From CADCVT01 sp036389155 (lineage in GTDB: Bacteria; Actinomycetota; Thermoleophilia; Solirubrobacterales; Solirubrobacteraceae): a DNA stretch of 64,000 nucleotides. The translations under genes and the position numbers were made by a program. Below, piece after piece: positions 34,995 to 42,655 of this stretch; positions within the stretch are counted from its first letter, which is position 1; every line of letters starts with the position of its first letter. The stretch covers positions 124,001 through 188,000 of the forward strand of contig DASVQN010000017.1 in NCBI GenBank assembly GCA_036389155.1. The letters run 5' to 3'. The notes below the pieces were generated by a model that saw only the letters and a list, made by a program, of their open reading frames with translations, was not told where the DNA came from and searched no databases.

Positions 34995-35722
34995 ACCTCG
35001 CGGAGGCCATCGGAGCGATCCTCGGCGAGGCGCCGCCCTCGGACGACGAGGCGCGCGACTGGCTGGCCGCGCGCGGCCTGGGCCTCGTCGAGGTCGCCGA
35101 CCCGACGTCGTTCTCGTGGCCGGGCCGCTTCGTCGGCCGCTGGCCCTCCGGCGAGCACTCCGTGTTGTTCGGGGTCCCGCCGGGCGTGGTCGCGGGGGAC
35201 GTGGACGGACCGGCGATCGAGGCCGCACTCGTGGTCGTGCCTCACGAGCCGGCGGCGCGCGTGCTCGCCGCGCCGGCCACGACCGGCACCGTCTCGGCGG
35301 TGTACGTCGCGCCGGCCGCGGAGTCGGCGATGGTCGCGGTGCCGTCCGCCTCGGCGGTCGCCGGACGCGGGCTCGAGGGGGATCGGTACTTCGACGGCGC
35401 CGGGACCTTCTCCGAGCGCGGCGGGACCGGCCGCGACATCACGCTCGTCGACGCCGCGGCTCTGGCCGACGCGGGCGTCGCCCCGGCGGAGTCCCGGCGC
35501 AACGTGGTCGTCGAGGGGCTCGACCTCGACGCGCTCATCGGCCGCACGTTCCGGGTCGGGGAGGTGGAGTGCGTCGGCCGGCGCCGGTGCGAGCCGTGCG
35601 CGCACCTGCAGCGACTGACGCGGCCGGGCGTGTTGCGCGCGCTCGTGCATCGCGGCGGGCTGCGGGCCGACGTGGTGTCGGGCGGCGTCGTGCGCGTCGG
35701 CGACGCGGTCGCGGCCGTGTAG
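34991..35722 (+). CDS. MOSC domain protein, probable CTG start
   Basis: 243 residues if translation begins at CTG 34991, which overlaps the SDR stop as CTGA, mirroring the ATGA/GTGA couplings elsewhere. There is no ATG, GTG or TTG near this point in frame; the next is GTG 35162, which would cut ~57 residues. Those residues (EAIGAILGEAPPSDDEARDW, FSWPGRFVGRWPSGEHSVL) have normal coding character. The MOSC core is VSAVYVAPAAESAMVAVPSA, VAGRGLEGDRYF, ITLVDAAALADAG, RNVVVEGLDLDALIGR, FRVGEVECVGRRRCEPCAHL, containing the conserved Cys of sulfur-carrier MOSC domains. Role in metal-sulfur or molybdenum-cofactor chemistry is inferred from the family. Confidence 0.8.
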   Translation: MNLAEAIGAILGEAPPSDDEARDWLAARGLGLVEVADPTSFSWPGRFVGRWPSGEHSVLFGVPPGVVAGDVDGPAIEAALVVVPHEPAARVLAAPATTGTVSAVYVAPAAESAMVAVPSASAVAGRGLEGDRYFDGAGTFSERGGTGRDITLVDAAALADAGVAPAESRRNVVVEGLDLDALIGRTFRVGEVECVGRRRCEPCAHLQRLTRPGVLRALVHRGGLRADVVSGGVVRVGDAVAAV

Positions 35723-35773
35723 CTCGCGCTCGGCCGGGGGGCGAGGGCGGGGTCGCGTCGACCTTGTCCGCGC

Positions 35774-36493
35774 ATGACCGATGACGCCTCCACGATCCTG
35801 GTCGTCGAGGACGACGACGCGACGCGATCGTTCCTCGCCGACAACCTCCTGGCCGACGGCCACGACGTCATCGCCGCCGACTCCGCACGCCACGGATGGC
35901 GGTTGATGGAGACGAAGTTCCCCGACCTCGCGCTGATCGACGTCGGGCTCCCCGACGGCTCCGGGCTCGACCTCGTGCGCCGCGTGCGCGAGGCGGACGG
36001 CGTCGCGTCGCGCGTCGATCCGCAGCTGCCGATCCTGGTGCTGAGCGGCCGGCGCGCCGAGCTCGACCGGATCCGCGGCTTCGAGAAGGGGTGCGACGAC
36101 TACGTCGTCAAGCCGTTCGCGTACGCCGAGCTGCGGGCGCGCGTGGGCGCGCTGCTGCGCCGCGCGCACCGGCGGCCGGGGATGGGGCGCATCCGGGTCG
36201 GCCCGCTCGAGCTCGATCCGCCGTCGCGCGAGGTGACGGTGCGCGGGGAGCGGGTGGAGCTGTCGCAGAAGGAGTTCGCGCTGCTGCGTGCCCTCGCGGC
36301 CGAGCCGTGCCGGGTGTTCACGAAGGAGGAGCTGTTGCGCGGCGTGTGGGGCTTCCGGTCGTTGGGTGCGACCCGCACGCTCGACTCGCACGCCTGCCGG
36401 CTGCGCCAGAAGCTCGGTCGTCACGGCGACCGGTACGTCGTGAACGTGTGGGGCGTCGGCTACCGCCTGGTCGACGGGCCGGTGCCGTCATGA
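35774..36493 (+). CDS. OmpR/PhoB-family response regulator
   Basis: 239 residues. The receiver domain has the acidic pocket VVEDDDATRS, phospho-acceptor Asp56 in LALIDVGLPDGSGLDLV, Ser/Thr switch LVLSGRR and Lys in YVVKPFAYAEL. The C-terminal winged helix has VELSQKEFALLRALAAE, FTKEELLRGVWGF and RTLDSHACRLRQKLG with the wing VNVWGVGYRLVD. It is coupled to the kinase gene by ATGA and so forms a two-component system with it. The operon continues into a CpaB-like gene, so the Tad pilus locus is a likely target. Confidence 0.95.
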   Translation: MTDDASTILVVEDDDATRSFLADNLLADGHDVIAADSARHGWRLMETKFPDLALIDVGLPDGSGLDLVRRVREADGVASRVDPQLPILVLSGRRAELDRIRGFEKGCDDYVVKPFAYAELRARVGALLRRAHRRPGMGRIRVGPLELDPPSREVTVRGERVELSQKEFALLRALAAEPCRVFTKEELLRGVWGFRSLGATRTLDSHACRLRQKLGRHGDRYVVNVWGVGYRLVDGPVPS

Positions 36494-37380
36494 GCGGCGG
36501 CGCGATGGTCGCCGCTGTGCTGCCGGGCTGGCTGGCGGCGGCCGCGGTCGTCGTGGTGACGCGGCGGCGGGCGGAGCTGGTCGCGCGCGCGGTCCACGAG
36601 ATCGCGGGCCCCCTCAACGCCGCCGGGCTGGCGCTGCACGCGGCCCGCCGTGAGCGCGGGCCGGCCGCGCGGCTGGCGGCCATCGACATCGAGCTGCGCC
36701 GGGCGGGACGGGCGCTGGAGGACCTCGACGCCGCCCGCGCGGGCGGCCGGGCCCGCGATCGGGCGCGCGCGGTCGATGTCGGCGCTCTGCTCGCCCAGCA
36801 GGCGCTCGCATGGCAGGGCTTCGCGCGGACGCGCGGCACGACGCTGCGCGTCTCCGCGGGATCGGGGCTGATCGTGCGCGGCGACGGCGTCCGGCTCGCG
36901 CAGGCGGTCGGCAACCTCATCGCGAACGCCGTCGAGCACGGGGGAGAGCGGGTGGAGCTGCGCGCCGTCGCGAGCGGCGACCGCGTGCGCGTGGAGGTCC
37001 GCGACGACGGCGCCGGGCTTCCCGCCGCGGTCCCGTCGCTGGTCCGTCGCGCCCGCGCCGGCCGCGGGAGCCGCGGCCGCGGCCTCGCCATCGCGGCGGA
37101 CGTCGCGCGGCGTCACCGGGGACGGCTGGGCAGCGCGCCGTCGTCGGGCGGAGCGTGCCTCGTCCTCGACCTCCCCGCGCTGCGCCCCGCCGCCGCGGCG
37201 GAGGGGCGCCCGTCGCGCCCCGCCGCCGCGACGGAGGGGCAGGCGGCGCGCCCGGCCGCGTCCGGCGGCGGCACGTCGGTGCCCGACGCGCCTACGGACG
37301 AGCACGACGTCGTCGCGTCGTCGCGGCGCCCGTCGCTTCGTCTCGCGCCGCAGCCCCCCGAGGACGGCGCGGCGGCATGA
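36490..37380 (+). CDS. Sensor histidine kinase without an extracellular sensor
   Basis: 296 residues. One short membrane segment (residues 7-24, AAVLPGWLAAAAVVVV) is followed almost at once by the H box AVHEIAGPLNAAGLALH. The N box QAVGNLIANAVEHGGERV, the G1 box VEVRDDGAGLPAA and the G2 box RGRGLAIAADVARRHRGRLG are present, so the kinase core looks complete but small. No periplasmic loop, HAMP or PAS is visible. The last ~75 residues are a low-complexity Ala/Pro/Gly tail with a 33-base direct repeat (37182-37247). Coupled by ATGA on both sides. Confidence 0.88.
   Translation: MSGGAMVAAVLPGWLAAAAVVVVTRRRAELVARAVHEIAGPLNAAGLALHAARRERGPAARLAAIDIELRRAGRALEDLDAARAGGRARDRARAVDVGALLAQQALAWQGFARTRGTTLRVSAGSGLIVRGDGVRLAQAVGNLIANAVEHGGERVELRAVASGDRVRVEVRDDGAGLPAAVPSLVRRARAGRGSRGRGLAIAADVARRHRGRLGSAPSSGGACLVLDLPALRPAAAAEGRPSRPAAATEGQAARPAASGGGTSVPDAPTDEHDVVASSRRPSLRLAPQPPEDGAAA
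37182..37247 (+). repeat. Imperfect 33-base direct repeat in the kinase tail
   Basis: Two copies offset by 33 bases, each beginning gcgccccgccgccgcg and containing ggagggg. They encode RPAAAAEGRPS and RPAAATEGQAA. Confidence 0.75.
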
Positions 37381-38060
37381 CCGCCTCCGCCCGGCGCCGG
37401 CGCGCGTTCGTCCTCGCCGGGCTGGCGCTGCTCCTCGGCGGCCTCGCGGCCTCGGACGTCGCCGGCCGCGAGGCCGCGCTCGAGCAGCGGCTCGGCCCGA
37501 CGGTCTCCGTCGTCGTGGCCCGCACCGTCATCGACGCCGGCGACCGGCTCGACCCGCGCAGGCTCACCGTCCGCAACGTCCCCGCGCGCTTCGCGCCGGC
37601 CGGCGCCTTCTCCGTCCCGCAGGAGGTGGCGGGCCGACGAGCCTCGGCTCGTATTCCCGCCGGGGCGGACGTGACCGTCGCCGGCCTCGCGGACAGCACG
37701 GCCTCCACGACGGGCGCACCGGTCGGCCGCGGCGAGCGCGTCGCCGAGATCGTCGCGGCCGGCCCGCGAGACGTCGTCACCGCCGGGACGCGCGTGGACG
37801 TCCTCGTCACCCGCGAGCCCCGCCCGGGCGCGCCCGGCGGCACGGACCTCGCCCTGGAGGACGTCGAGGTCCTCGCCGCGGCGCCCGCGGAGTCCGACTC
37901 CGGAGCGCCGCGGATCGCCGCCTCGCTGCGCGTCAGCCTCCGTCAGGCGGTCTATCTCGCCGCCGCCCAGAGCTTCGCCCGCGAGCTGCGCCTCCTCCCG
38001 CGCGCGCAGGGGGATCACCGCCACACCGGCCCCCTCGGCTACGGCGCCGGCCTGGGCTGA
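37377..38060 (+). CDS. cpaB: CpaB-like SAF-domain protein (Flp/Tad pilus assembly)
   Basis: 227 residues; the ATG overlaps the kinase stop. An N-terminal membrane anchor (AFVLAGLALLLGGLAA) is followed by an SAF domain: VSVVVARTVIDAGDRLDPRR, LTVRNVPARFAPAGAF, and RRASARIPAGADVTVAGLAD. A C-terminal RcpC/CpaB-like half has PRDVVTAGTRVDVLVTREP and ISLRVSLRQAVYLAAAQSFA (read here as SLRVSLRQAVYLAA). CpaB/RcpC proteins organise the Tad pilus channel, agreeing with cpaF-tadB-tadC 1.4 kb downstream. Co-transcribed with the two-component system. Confidence 0.85.
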   Translation: MTASARRRRAFVLAGLALLLGGLAASDVAGREAALEQRLGPTVSVVVARTVIDAGDRLDPRRLTVRNVPARFAPAGAFSVPQEVAGRRASARIPAGADVTVAGLADSTASTTGAPVGRGERVAEIVAAGPRDVVTAGTRVDVLVTREPRPGAPGGTDLALEDVEVLAAAPAESDSGAPRIAASLRVSLRQAVYLAAAQSFARELRLLPRAQGDHRHTGPLGYGAGLG

Positions 38061-38076
38061 TCGTCCACTCCGACCG

Positions 38077-38104
38077 CGCCCAGCCTCAAGACGAGCGCTG
38101 GGCG
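38077..38104 (+). terminator. Hairpin after cpaB-like gene
   Basis: CGCCCAGC (38077-38084) pairs with GCTGGGCG (38097-38104) around a 12-base loop, 16 bases after the stop. There is no T run. It may separate the regulator-cpaB transcript from the next gene. Confidence 0.4.
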
Positions 38105-38126
38105 ACCGACACCCGGAGCGATCCCC

Positions 38127-39443
38127 ATGAACGTGCGCTCGCTCCTTCTTCTCTCCGCCGCCGTCCTGGCGCTCCTCGCGCCGGTCGCCACCGCCGACGC
38201 CGCCGCCGCGCGGACGACGTACCCCACGATCAGCAAGATCGAGCCGCTGAACCTGGCGATCGGGGAGACGATGACGATCACCGGGCGCGGGTTCGTCAAG
38301 GGGAAGAACCGCAACACCGTGGTCTTCAAGCGCGACGGTCAGCGCGCGATCTTCGCCAAGGCGGCCTCCGCGACGTCGACCAAGCTCAAGGTCGTCGTGC
38401 CCGACAAGGTGCTGCCCTTCCTGAGCAAGAAGTCCGGCGTCGACGTGCCGACGAAGTTCCGGCTGCGCATCCTCGCGCGCCGCTTCGGCAAGCGGTACAC
38501 GGCGCTCGCCTCCTCCCCGGTCATCGCGCCGCTGAGCGCTCGCGCGTCCACGCCGCCGACCGTCGCCACGGACCCGGTCCCCGTCGCGCCGCTCGGTCCG
38601 CCGCCGGACTGCGACGCCGACGGCCAGGCCGACAACGTCGACCTGGACGACGACAACGACCACATGAGCGACGCCTTCGAGGCCGTCATCGGGACCGACT
38701 CCTGCAACGCGGACACCGACGGCGACCACCTCTCGGACTACTGGGAGTACCAGTCCGCGCTCGACCTCAACCTGCGCGCCCTCCCGTACCCGGGCAAGCG
38801 TCCCTACCCGAACCCGCTCTTCAAGGACGCGGACGTCGATTACGACGGCGACGGCCTCGCGGCGTGGCAGGAGCACGCGATGTGGACCCGCTACGCCGCC
38901 GGCGGCCCGGACCTCTTCTACAGCGACGGCAAGCAGATGACGGACCCCGCGTCCGGCCTGACCGACGACAACCGCGACGTCGACGGCGACAGCCTGCCGA
39001 ACTGGTGGGAGGCCAACGGCCCCGGTCTGCGCTCGTGGTGGAAGGCCGTGTACACCGCCGAGACCGACTACGCGGTCGAGTACGCCGACCTCGACTTCCT
39101 CGACGCCGACACCGACGGCGACGGGCGGCTCGACGGCGCGGACGACGTCGACCACGACGGCTACACCAACATCCAGGAGATGTACCGCGACCGCGGCGTC
39201 CTCCTGCCCGACAAGTTCGACGCCTCCGTCCCGCCGCGGTACGGCTGGGTCCAGCCGTTCAACCCCTGCCTGCCGGATCCCGAGGCGATCACGTGCACCC
39301 TGCACCCGCCGGCGCCGGTCAGCTCCAGCTGGCCTCCGTTCAAGGAGATCGGCCTGGGCATCAAGGGGCTCGTCAACGACGTGTACCCGCGGCCGCTGCC
39401 GTGGCCGGCCCCGCCGCCGCTGGACGATCCGTCGGCGCCGTAG
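38127..39443 (+). CDS. Secreted IPT/TIG-like protein with calcium-type DxDxDG repeats
   Basis: 438 residues with signal peptide MNVRSLLLLSAAVLALLAPV...ADA. The first domain (KIEPLNLAIGETMTITGRGF, NTVVFKRDGQRAIFAKA) is an IPT/TIG-type Ig fold. The second half carries thrombospondin-3/EF-hand-like acidic loops: DCDADGQADNVDLDDDND, NADTDGDHLSDYWE, DVDYDGDGLAAWQE, DVDGDSLPNWWE, and DADTDGDGRLDGADDVDHDG. These should bind Ca2+ and stiffen an extracellular stalk. It lies inside the Tad locus between cpaB and cpaF, so a pilus-associated adhesin or surface role is inferred. Followed by a strong terminator-like hairpin. Confidence 0.8.
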   Translation: MNVRSLLLLSAAVLALLAPVATADAAAARTTYPTISKIEPLNLAIGETMTITGRGFVKGKNRNTVVFKRDGQRAIFAKAASATSTKLKVVVPDKVLPFLSKKSGVDVPTKFRLRILARRFGKRYTALASSPVIAPLSARASTPPTVATDPVPVAPLGPPPDCDADGQADNVDLDDDNDHMSDAFEAVIGTDSCNADTDGDHLSDYWEYQSALDLNLRALPYPGKRPYPNPLFKDADVDYDGDGLAAWQEHAMWTRYAAGGPDLFYSDGKQMTDPASGLTDDNRDVDGDSLPNWWEANGPGLRSWWKAVYTAETDYAVEYADLDFLDADTDGDGRLDGADDVDHDGYTNIQEMYRDRGVLLPDKFDASVPPRYGWVQPFNPCLPDPEAITCTLHPPAPVSSSWPPFKEIGLGIKGLVNDVYPRPLPWPAPPPLDDPSAP

Positions 39444-39477
39444 CCGACGCCTCGAATCTGCTTCTGCTTCGCGCGAG

Positions 39478-39503
39478 GGGGCGAGTCCGAGAGGGCTCGC
39501 CCC
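39478..39503 (+). terminator. GC hairpin before cpaF
   Basis: GGGGCGAG (39478-39485) pairs with CTCGCCCC (39496-39503) around a 10-base loop and is followed by TTCT. It starts 34 bases after the calcium-repeat gene and ends 10 bases before the cpaF GTG, so it could be a terminator or an attenuator of cpaF. Confidence 0.6.
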
Positions 39504-39513
39504 TTCTGCGTTC

Positions 39514-40689
39514 GTGGACACCTCGGCGGCGCTCGACTCCCTCGCCACGTCGCTGCGCGAGCGGCTGCTGTCGGAGGCGTCCGACGAGCGCGATCCGGCC
39601 GCGCGGATCCGCGCGCTGGTGGATCGCGAGGCGGGGATGCTCGACGCCGCGGCTCGCGACGAGCTCGCGCAGCGGGTGGCCGAGCGGTCGTTCGGGCTCG
39701 GGCCGCTGGAGCCGCTGCTCGCGGACGCCGCCGTCGACGAGATCATGGTCAGCGGCGCCGGGCGCGTCTGGGTGGAGCGTGCCGGACGCGTCGAGGAGAC
39801 CGACGTGCGGTTCGACAGCGACGCCGAGCTGCGCCACGCGATCGAGCGGATCCTCGCGCCCCTCGGGCGGCGGGTCGACGAGGCCGAGCCGCTGTGCGAC
39901 GCGCGGCTGCCCGACGGTTCGCGGGTGAACGTCGTCATCCCGCCGCTCGCGCTCGACGGGCCGTCGCTCACGATCCGCCGCTTTCGCCGCCGCGGGCTCT
40001 CGCCGGAGGACCTGGTGGCGTCCGGGTCGTGGTCGGCGCCGCTGCACGACCTTTTGTGCGCGGCGGTGCGCGGGCGGCTGAACGTGCTGGTCAGCGGCGG
40101 GACGGGGTCGGGGAAGACCACGACGCTGAACGCGCTCTCGGCCTTCGTCCCGCCGACCGAGCGGATCGTGACGATCGAGGACGCCGCGGAGCTTCGCCTG
40201 CGCCAGCCGCACGTGGTGCGGCTCGAGGCGCGGCCGCCGTCGCTGGAAGGACGAGGCGAGGTGACGATCCGCCAGCTCGTGCGCAACGCGTTGCGGATGC
40301 GCCCGGACCGGATCGTCGTGGGGGAGGTCCGGGGAGCGGAGGCACTGGACATGCTCAGCGCGATGTCGACGGGCCACGACGGGTCGCTGTCGACCGTGCA
40401 CGCCGGCTCGGCGGCGGAGGCGCTGCGCCGCGTCGAGACGCTCGCGCTCATGGCCGGCCTCGGGCTGCCCCACGCCGCGATCCGCGAGCAGATCGCGGGA
40501 GCGCTCGACCTGGTCGTGCACCAGGCCCGGCTGCCGGGAGGAGCGCGGGCGGTGATCTCCGTCGGCGAGGTCGTGCGCGTCGCCGCCGGCCCCGCGGTCC
40601 GCGAGGTCTACGCGCTGCGCGACGGCCGCCCGGTGTGGCGAGCGGCGGGACGCGACCTGGCGGAGCGGCTCGGAGTGGTGGCGCCGTGA
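39514..40689 (+). CDS. cpaF: Type II/IV secretion ATPase, CpaF/TadA family
   Basis: 391 residues from a GTG at 39514. This cytoplasmic hexameric ATPase drives Flp/Tad pilus assembly. The N-terminal domain (FGLGPLEPLLADAAVDEIMV) is followed by the ATPase core with Walker A GGTGSGKTTTLNAL (Lys ~201), Asp box RIVTIEDAAELRL, Walker B RMRPDRIVVGEVRG and His box STGHDGSLSTVHAGS. All catalytic motifs are intact. A 25-codon mini-ORF couples it to tadB. Confidence 0.95.
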   Translation: MDTSAALDSLATSLRERLLSEASDERDPAARIRALVDREAGMLDAAARDELAQRVAERSFGLGPLEPLLADAAVDEIMVSGAGRVWVERAGRVEETDVRFDSDAELRHAIERILAPLGRRVDEAEPLCDARLPDGSRVNVVIPPLALDGPSLTIRRFRRRGLSPEDLVASGSWSAPLHDLLCAAVRGRLNVLVSGGTGSGKTTTLNALSAFVPPTERIVTIEDAAELRLRQPHVVRLEARPPSLEGRGEVTIRQLVRNALRMRPDRIVVGEVRGAEALDMLSAMSTGHDGSLSTVHAGSAAEALRRVETLALMAGLGLPHAAIREQIAGALDLVVHQARLPGGARAVISVGEVVRVAAGPAVREVYALRDGRPVWRAAGRDLAERLGVVAP

Positions 40690-40763
40690 CATCTCGCGCG
40701 GTCCCGGCGCCGCGACGGCGACGAGCCGGCGTCGGCGCGGCGCGGACGAGGGCGATTCCTTGA
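40686..40763 (+). CDS. 25-codon coupling mini-ORF
   Basis: A GTG overlapping the cpaF stop (GTGA) opens a 25-residue, Arg/Ala-rich frame (VTSRAVPAPRRRRAGVGAA...) that ends in TGA overlapping the TTG start of tadB (TTGA). Overlap on both sides suggests a translational bridge between cpaF and tadB. A product with its own function is doubtful. Confidence 0.4.
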   Translation: MTSRAVPAPRRRRAGVGAARTRAIP

Positions 40764-41599
40764 CCGCAGCAGTTCTCATGGCCGGTGCGGCGGGGGCACT
40801 CGGCGTCCTCGCGGCGTGGGAGGCGCTCGCCGCGATCGACCAGCGACTCGCCGCGCGTGCGCTCGGGCGCTGGCTCGCACCGCTGCGCCGCGACGGCGAG
40901 CCGAGCTCCGCGGAGCGCCGGCGCCTTGCCGCGGTCGCCGCTGCTGCGCTGTGCGCCGGCGGCTGGCTGCTCCTCGGGCCGCTTGCCGCTCTGATCCTCG
41001 GAGCCGCCGGGCCGTGGGCGGCGAACCGGGCGCTCGCGGCGCGCCGAGCCCGCCGGCGCGCTCGGCTCGCCGCGGCGGCGCCCGCGGTCGCGCGCGCCGT
41101 CGCGGACGCCCTCACCGCCGGCCACTCCGTCCGCGGCGCCCTCGGGGCCGCCGCGACCACAGGAGGTCTCGACGGCCCGGCGGCGGCCGAGCTCAGCGCG
41201 GCCTCGGCGGCGCTCGACGCCGGAGCGTCGACCGACGACGTCCTGGACCGCCTGCGCCGCCGCGCCCGCGACCCGGGCTGGGACACGCTCGTCGCCGCGA
41301 TCCTCCTCCAGCGCGACGCGGGCGGCGATCTCGCGCTCCTCCTCCGCGGGCTCGCCGAGCGCGTCGAGGAGGCGCAGCGAGCGAACGCCGACGCCCGCTC
41401 GGCGACCGCCCAGGCCCGCTTCACGGCGTGGCTCGTCGCGTCGCTGCCCGCGGGCGCCGCGGTCCTCGCCGAGCTCGGCTCGCCCGGCTACCTCGCGTCG
41501 CTCGCCCGAGAGCCGCTCACCGGAGCCCTCCTCGCCGCCTCCCTCACCCTCCAGCTCCTGGCGGTGGTCGCGATCCGCCGCATCGCCCGGACCCCATAA
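40760..41599 (+). CDS. tadB: Tad pilus inner-membrane platform protein, TadB-like (T2SSF domain)
   Basis: 279 residues from a TTG at 40760 (the ATG at 40778 is an alternative). N-terminal hydrophobic segments (AAVLMAGAAGALGVLAAW; RRLAAVAAAALCAGGWLLLG; PLAALILGAAGPW) lead to the T2SSF helical domain: AAAPAVARAVADALTAGHSV, VRGALGAAATTGG, and AILLQRDAGGDLALLLRGLA. The C-terminal segments FTAWLVASLPAGAAVL and ALLAASLTLQLLAVVAI span the membrane. It works with TadC as the platform that CpaF energises. Confidence 0.85.
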   Translation: MTAAVLMAGAAGALGVLAAWEALAAIDQRLAARALGRWLAPLRRDGEPSSAERRRLAAVAAAALCAGGWLLLGPLAALILGAAGPWAANRALAARRARRRARLAAAAPAVARAVADALTAGHSVRGALGAAATTGGLDGPAAAELSAASAALDAGASTDDVLDRLRRRARDPGWDTLVAAILLQRDAGGDLALLLRGLAERVEEAQRANADARSATAQARFTAWLVASLPAGAAVLAELGSPGYLASLAREPLTGALLAASLTLQLLAVVAIRRIARTP

Positions 41600-41600
41600 A

Positions 41601-41697
41601 GCGACACTCGCCGCGTTCGCCCGAGGGCTGTGTCGACTTGTGGGCGCTGGAGCCCCACAATCCGACACACGTCGCGCGGGGACTTCGCGAGTGTCGC
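41601..41697. repeat. Nested palindrome between tadB and tadC
   Basis: Outer arms GCGACACTCGC (41601-41611) and GCGAGTGTCGC (41687-41697) are perfect. Inside, TGTGTCG (41629-41635) pairs with CGACACA (41663-41669), and TTGTGGG (41638-41644) pairs with CCCACAA (41654-41660), giving a smaller hairpin. Variants of cgacttgtgggcg occur in each half. It fills half of the 206-base gap. Confidence 0.85.
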
Positions 41698-41805
41698 GTT
41701 GTGGGCGCAGACGGTCGGCGCGAGGGGCGCGCGGGGTCACTGGCGGGGCCGCGGGCCTCGCGGCGCCGGGGGGCGAATCGGGGCGCGCGTCGGCCTCGTG
41801 TCTCC

Positions 41806-42648
41806 GTGGCCGGAGCTCCCACTCTTCTCGCCGCCCTCGCCGGCGTGTGCGCTGCCGGCGCGATCGTGGAACTTGCCGAGGCGCGGGCGCGGCGGACGGG
41901 CGGACGGGACCGCCGGCCGCGGCGCGCCGCGCGCCTGCTTCGGCTTCTCGCTCGCGTCGGACGCCGGGCGTCGGCGGCTCCCGCCCCTCCTGACCTCGCT
42001 GCCCGCATCGACGCCGCGGGCGCACCCCTCGGGCTCGGCGTCGCCGACGTGATGGCGCTCAAGGGCGGCGCGGCGGTCGCGGGTGCCCTCGGGGCGCTGA
42101 CGGCGGCCGCCGTCGCTCCCGGCCGGCTCGGCCCGCTCGTCGTCGCGGCGGGACCGGCGCTCGGGTTCTTCGCCCCCGACCTCGTCCTGCGCCGGCTCGC
42201 GCGGCAACGCGCGGAGACCATGGCGATCGAGCTGGCGGACGTGGCCGAGCTGCTGCGCGTCGCCGTCGACGCCGGCCTCACGCCGATGCGGGCGCTCGCG
42301 GAGGTCGGGCGGCGTCATCCCGGACTCCTCGCAGCGGAGCTGCGCGCGGCCTCGGCGCGGGTCGCGCTGGGCGTCCCGCGGGACGAGGTCCTCGAGCGGC
42401 TGGCCTCGCGGGCGCCGGTCGCCGGCGTCCACGCGCTGGTCGCGGCGCTCGGGCGCGCCGAGCGACACGGTGCGCCGCTCGGACCGGCGCTGAGCGCGCT
42501 CGCGACGGAGGCTCGCGGGGAGCGCGCGCGGCGCGTGCGGGACCGCGCCGCCCGGGCCGCGCCGAAGATCCAGCTCGTCGTCGCGCTCCTGCTCGTGCCC
42601 GCGGTGCTGCTGATGGTCGCCGCGGCGCTCGCGGCGGCGCTGCTGTGA
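41806..42648 (+). CDS. tadC: Tad pilus inner-membrane platform protein, TadC-like (T2SSF domain)
   Basis: 280 residues from the GTG at 41806; reading further upstream in frame enters the palindrome. The order is a first helix (LLAALAGVCAAGAIVELAEA), a hydrophobic pair (GAAVAGALGALTAAAVAPG, LGPLVVAAGPALGFFAPDL), and the T2SSF domain with MAIELADVAELLRVAVDAGL and a PMRALAEVGRRHPGLLAAEL repeat. A C-terminal helix (IQLVVALLLVPAVLLMVAAA) ends it. Separated from tadB by the 206-base palindromic gap, which is unusual for this pair. No pilin, prepilin peptidase or TadE/F genes follow. Confidence 0.85.
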   Translation: MAGAPTLLAALAGVCAAGAIVELAEARARRTGGRDRRPRRAARLLRLLARVGRRASAAPAPPDLAARIDAAGAPLGLGVADVMALKGGAAVAGALGALTAAAVAPGRLGPLVVAAGPALGFFAPDLVLRRLARQRAETMAIELADVAELLRVAVDAGLTPMRALAEVGRRHPGLLAAELRAASARVALGVPRDEVLERLASRAPVAGVHALVAALGRAERHGAPLGPALSALATEARGERARRVRDRAARAAPKIQLVVALLLVPAVLLMVAAALAAALL

Positions 42649-42655
42649 CCATGAT

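Noticed and set aside
37113..40451. Very long open frames on the strand opposite the Tad genes, and similar ones at 239-3100 and 46122-49085
   Set aside because: They mirror real genes with complete family motifs on the other strand or in another frame. Long stop-free shadows are expected at this GC content, and their translations are Arg/Ala/Gly-rich with no domains.
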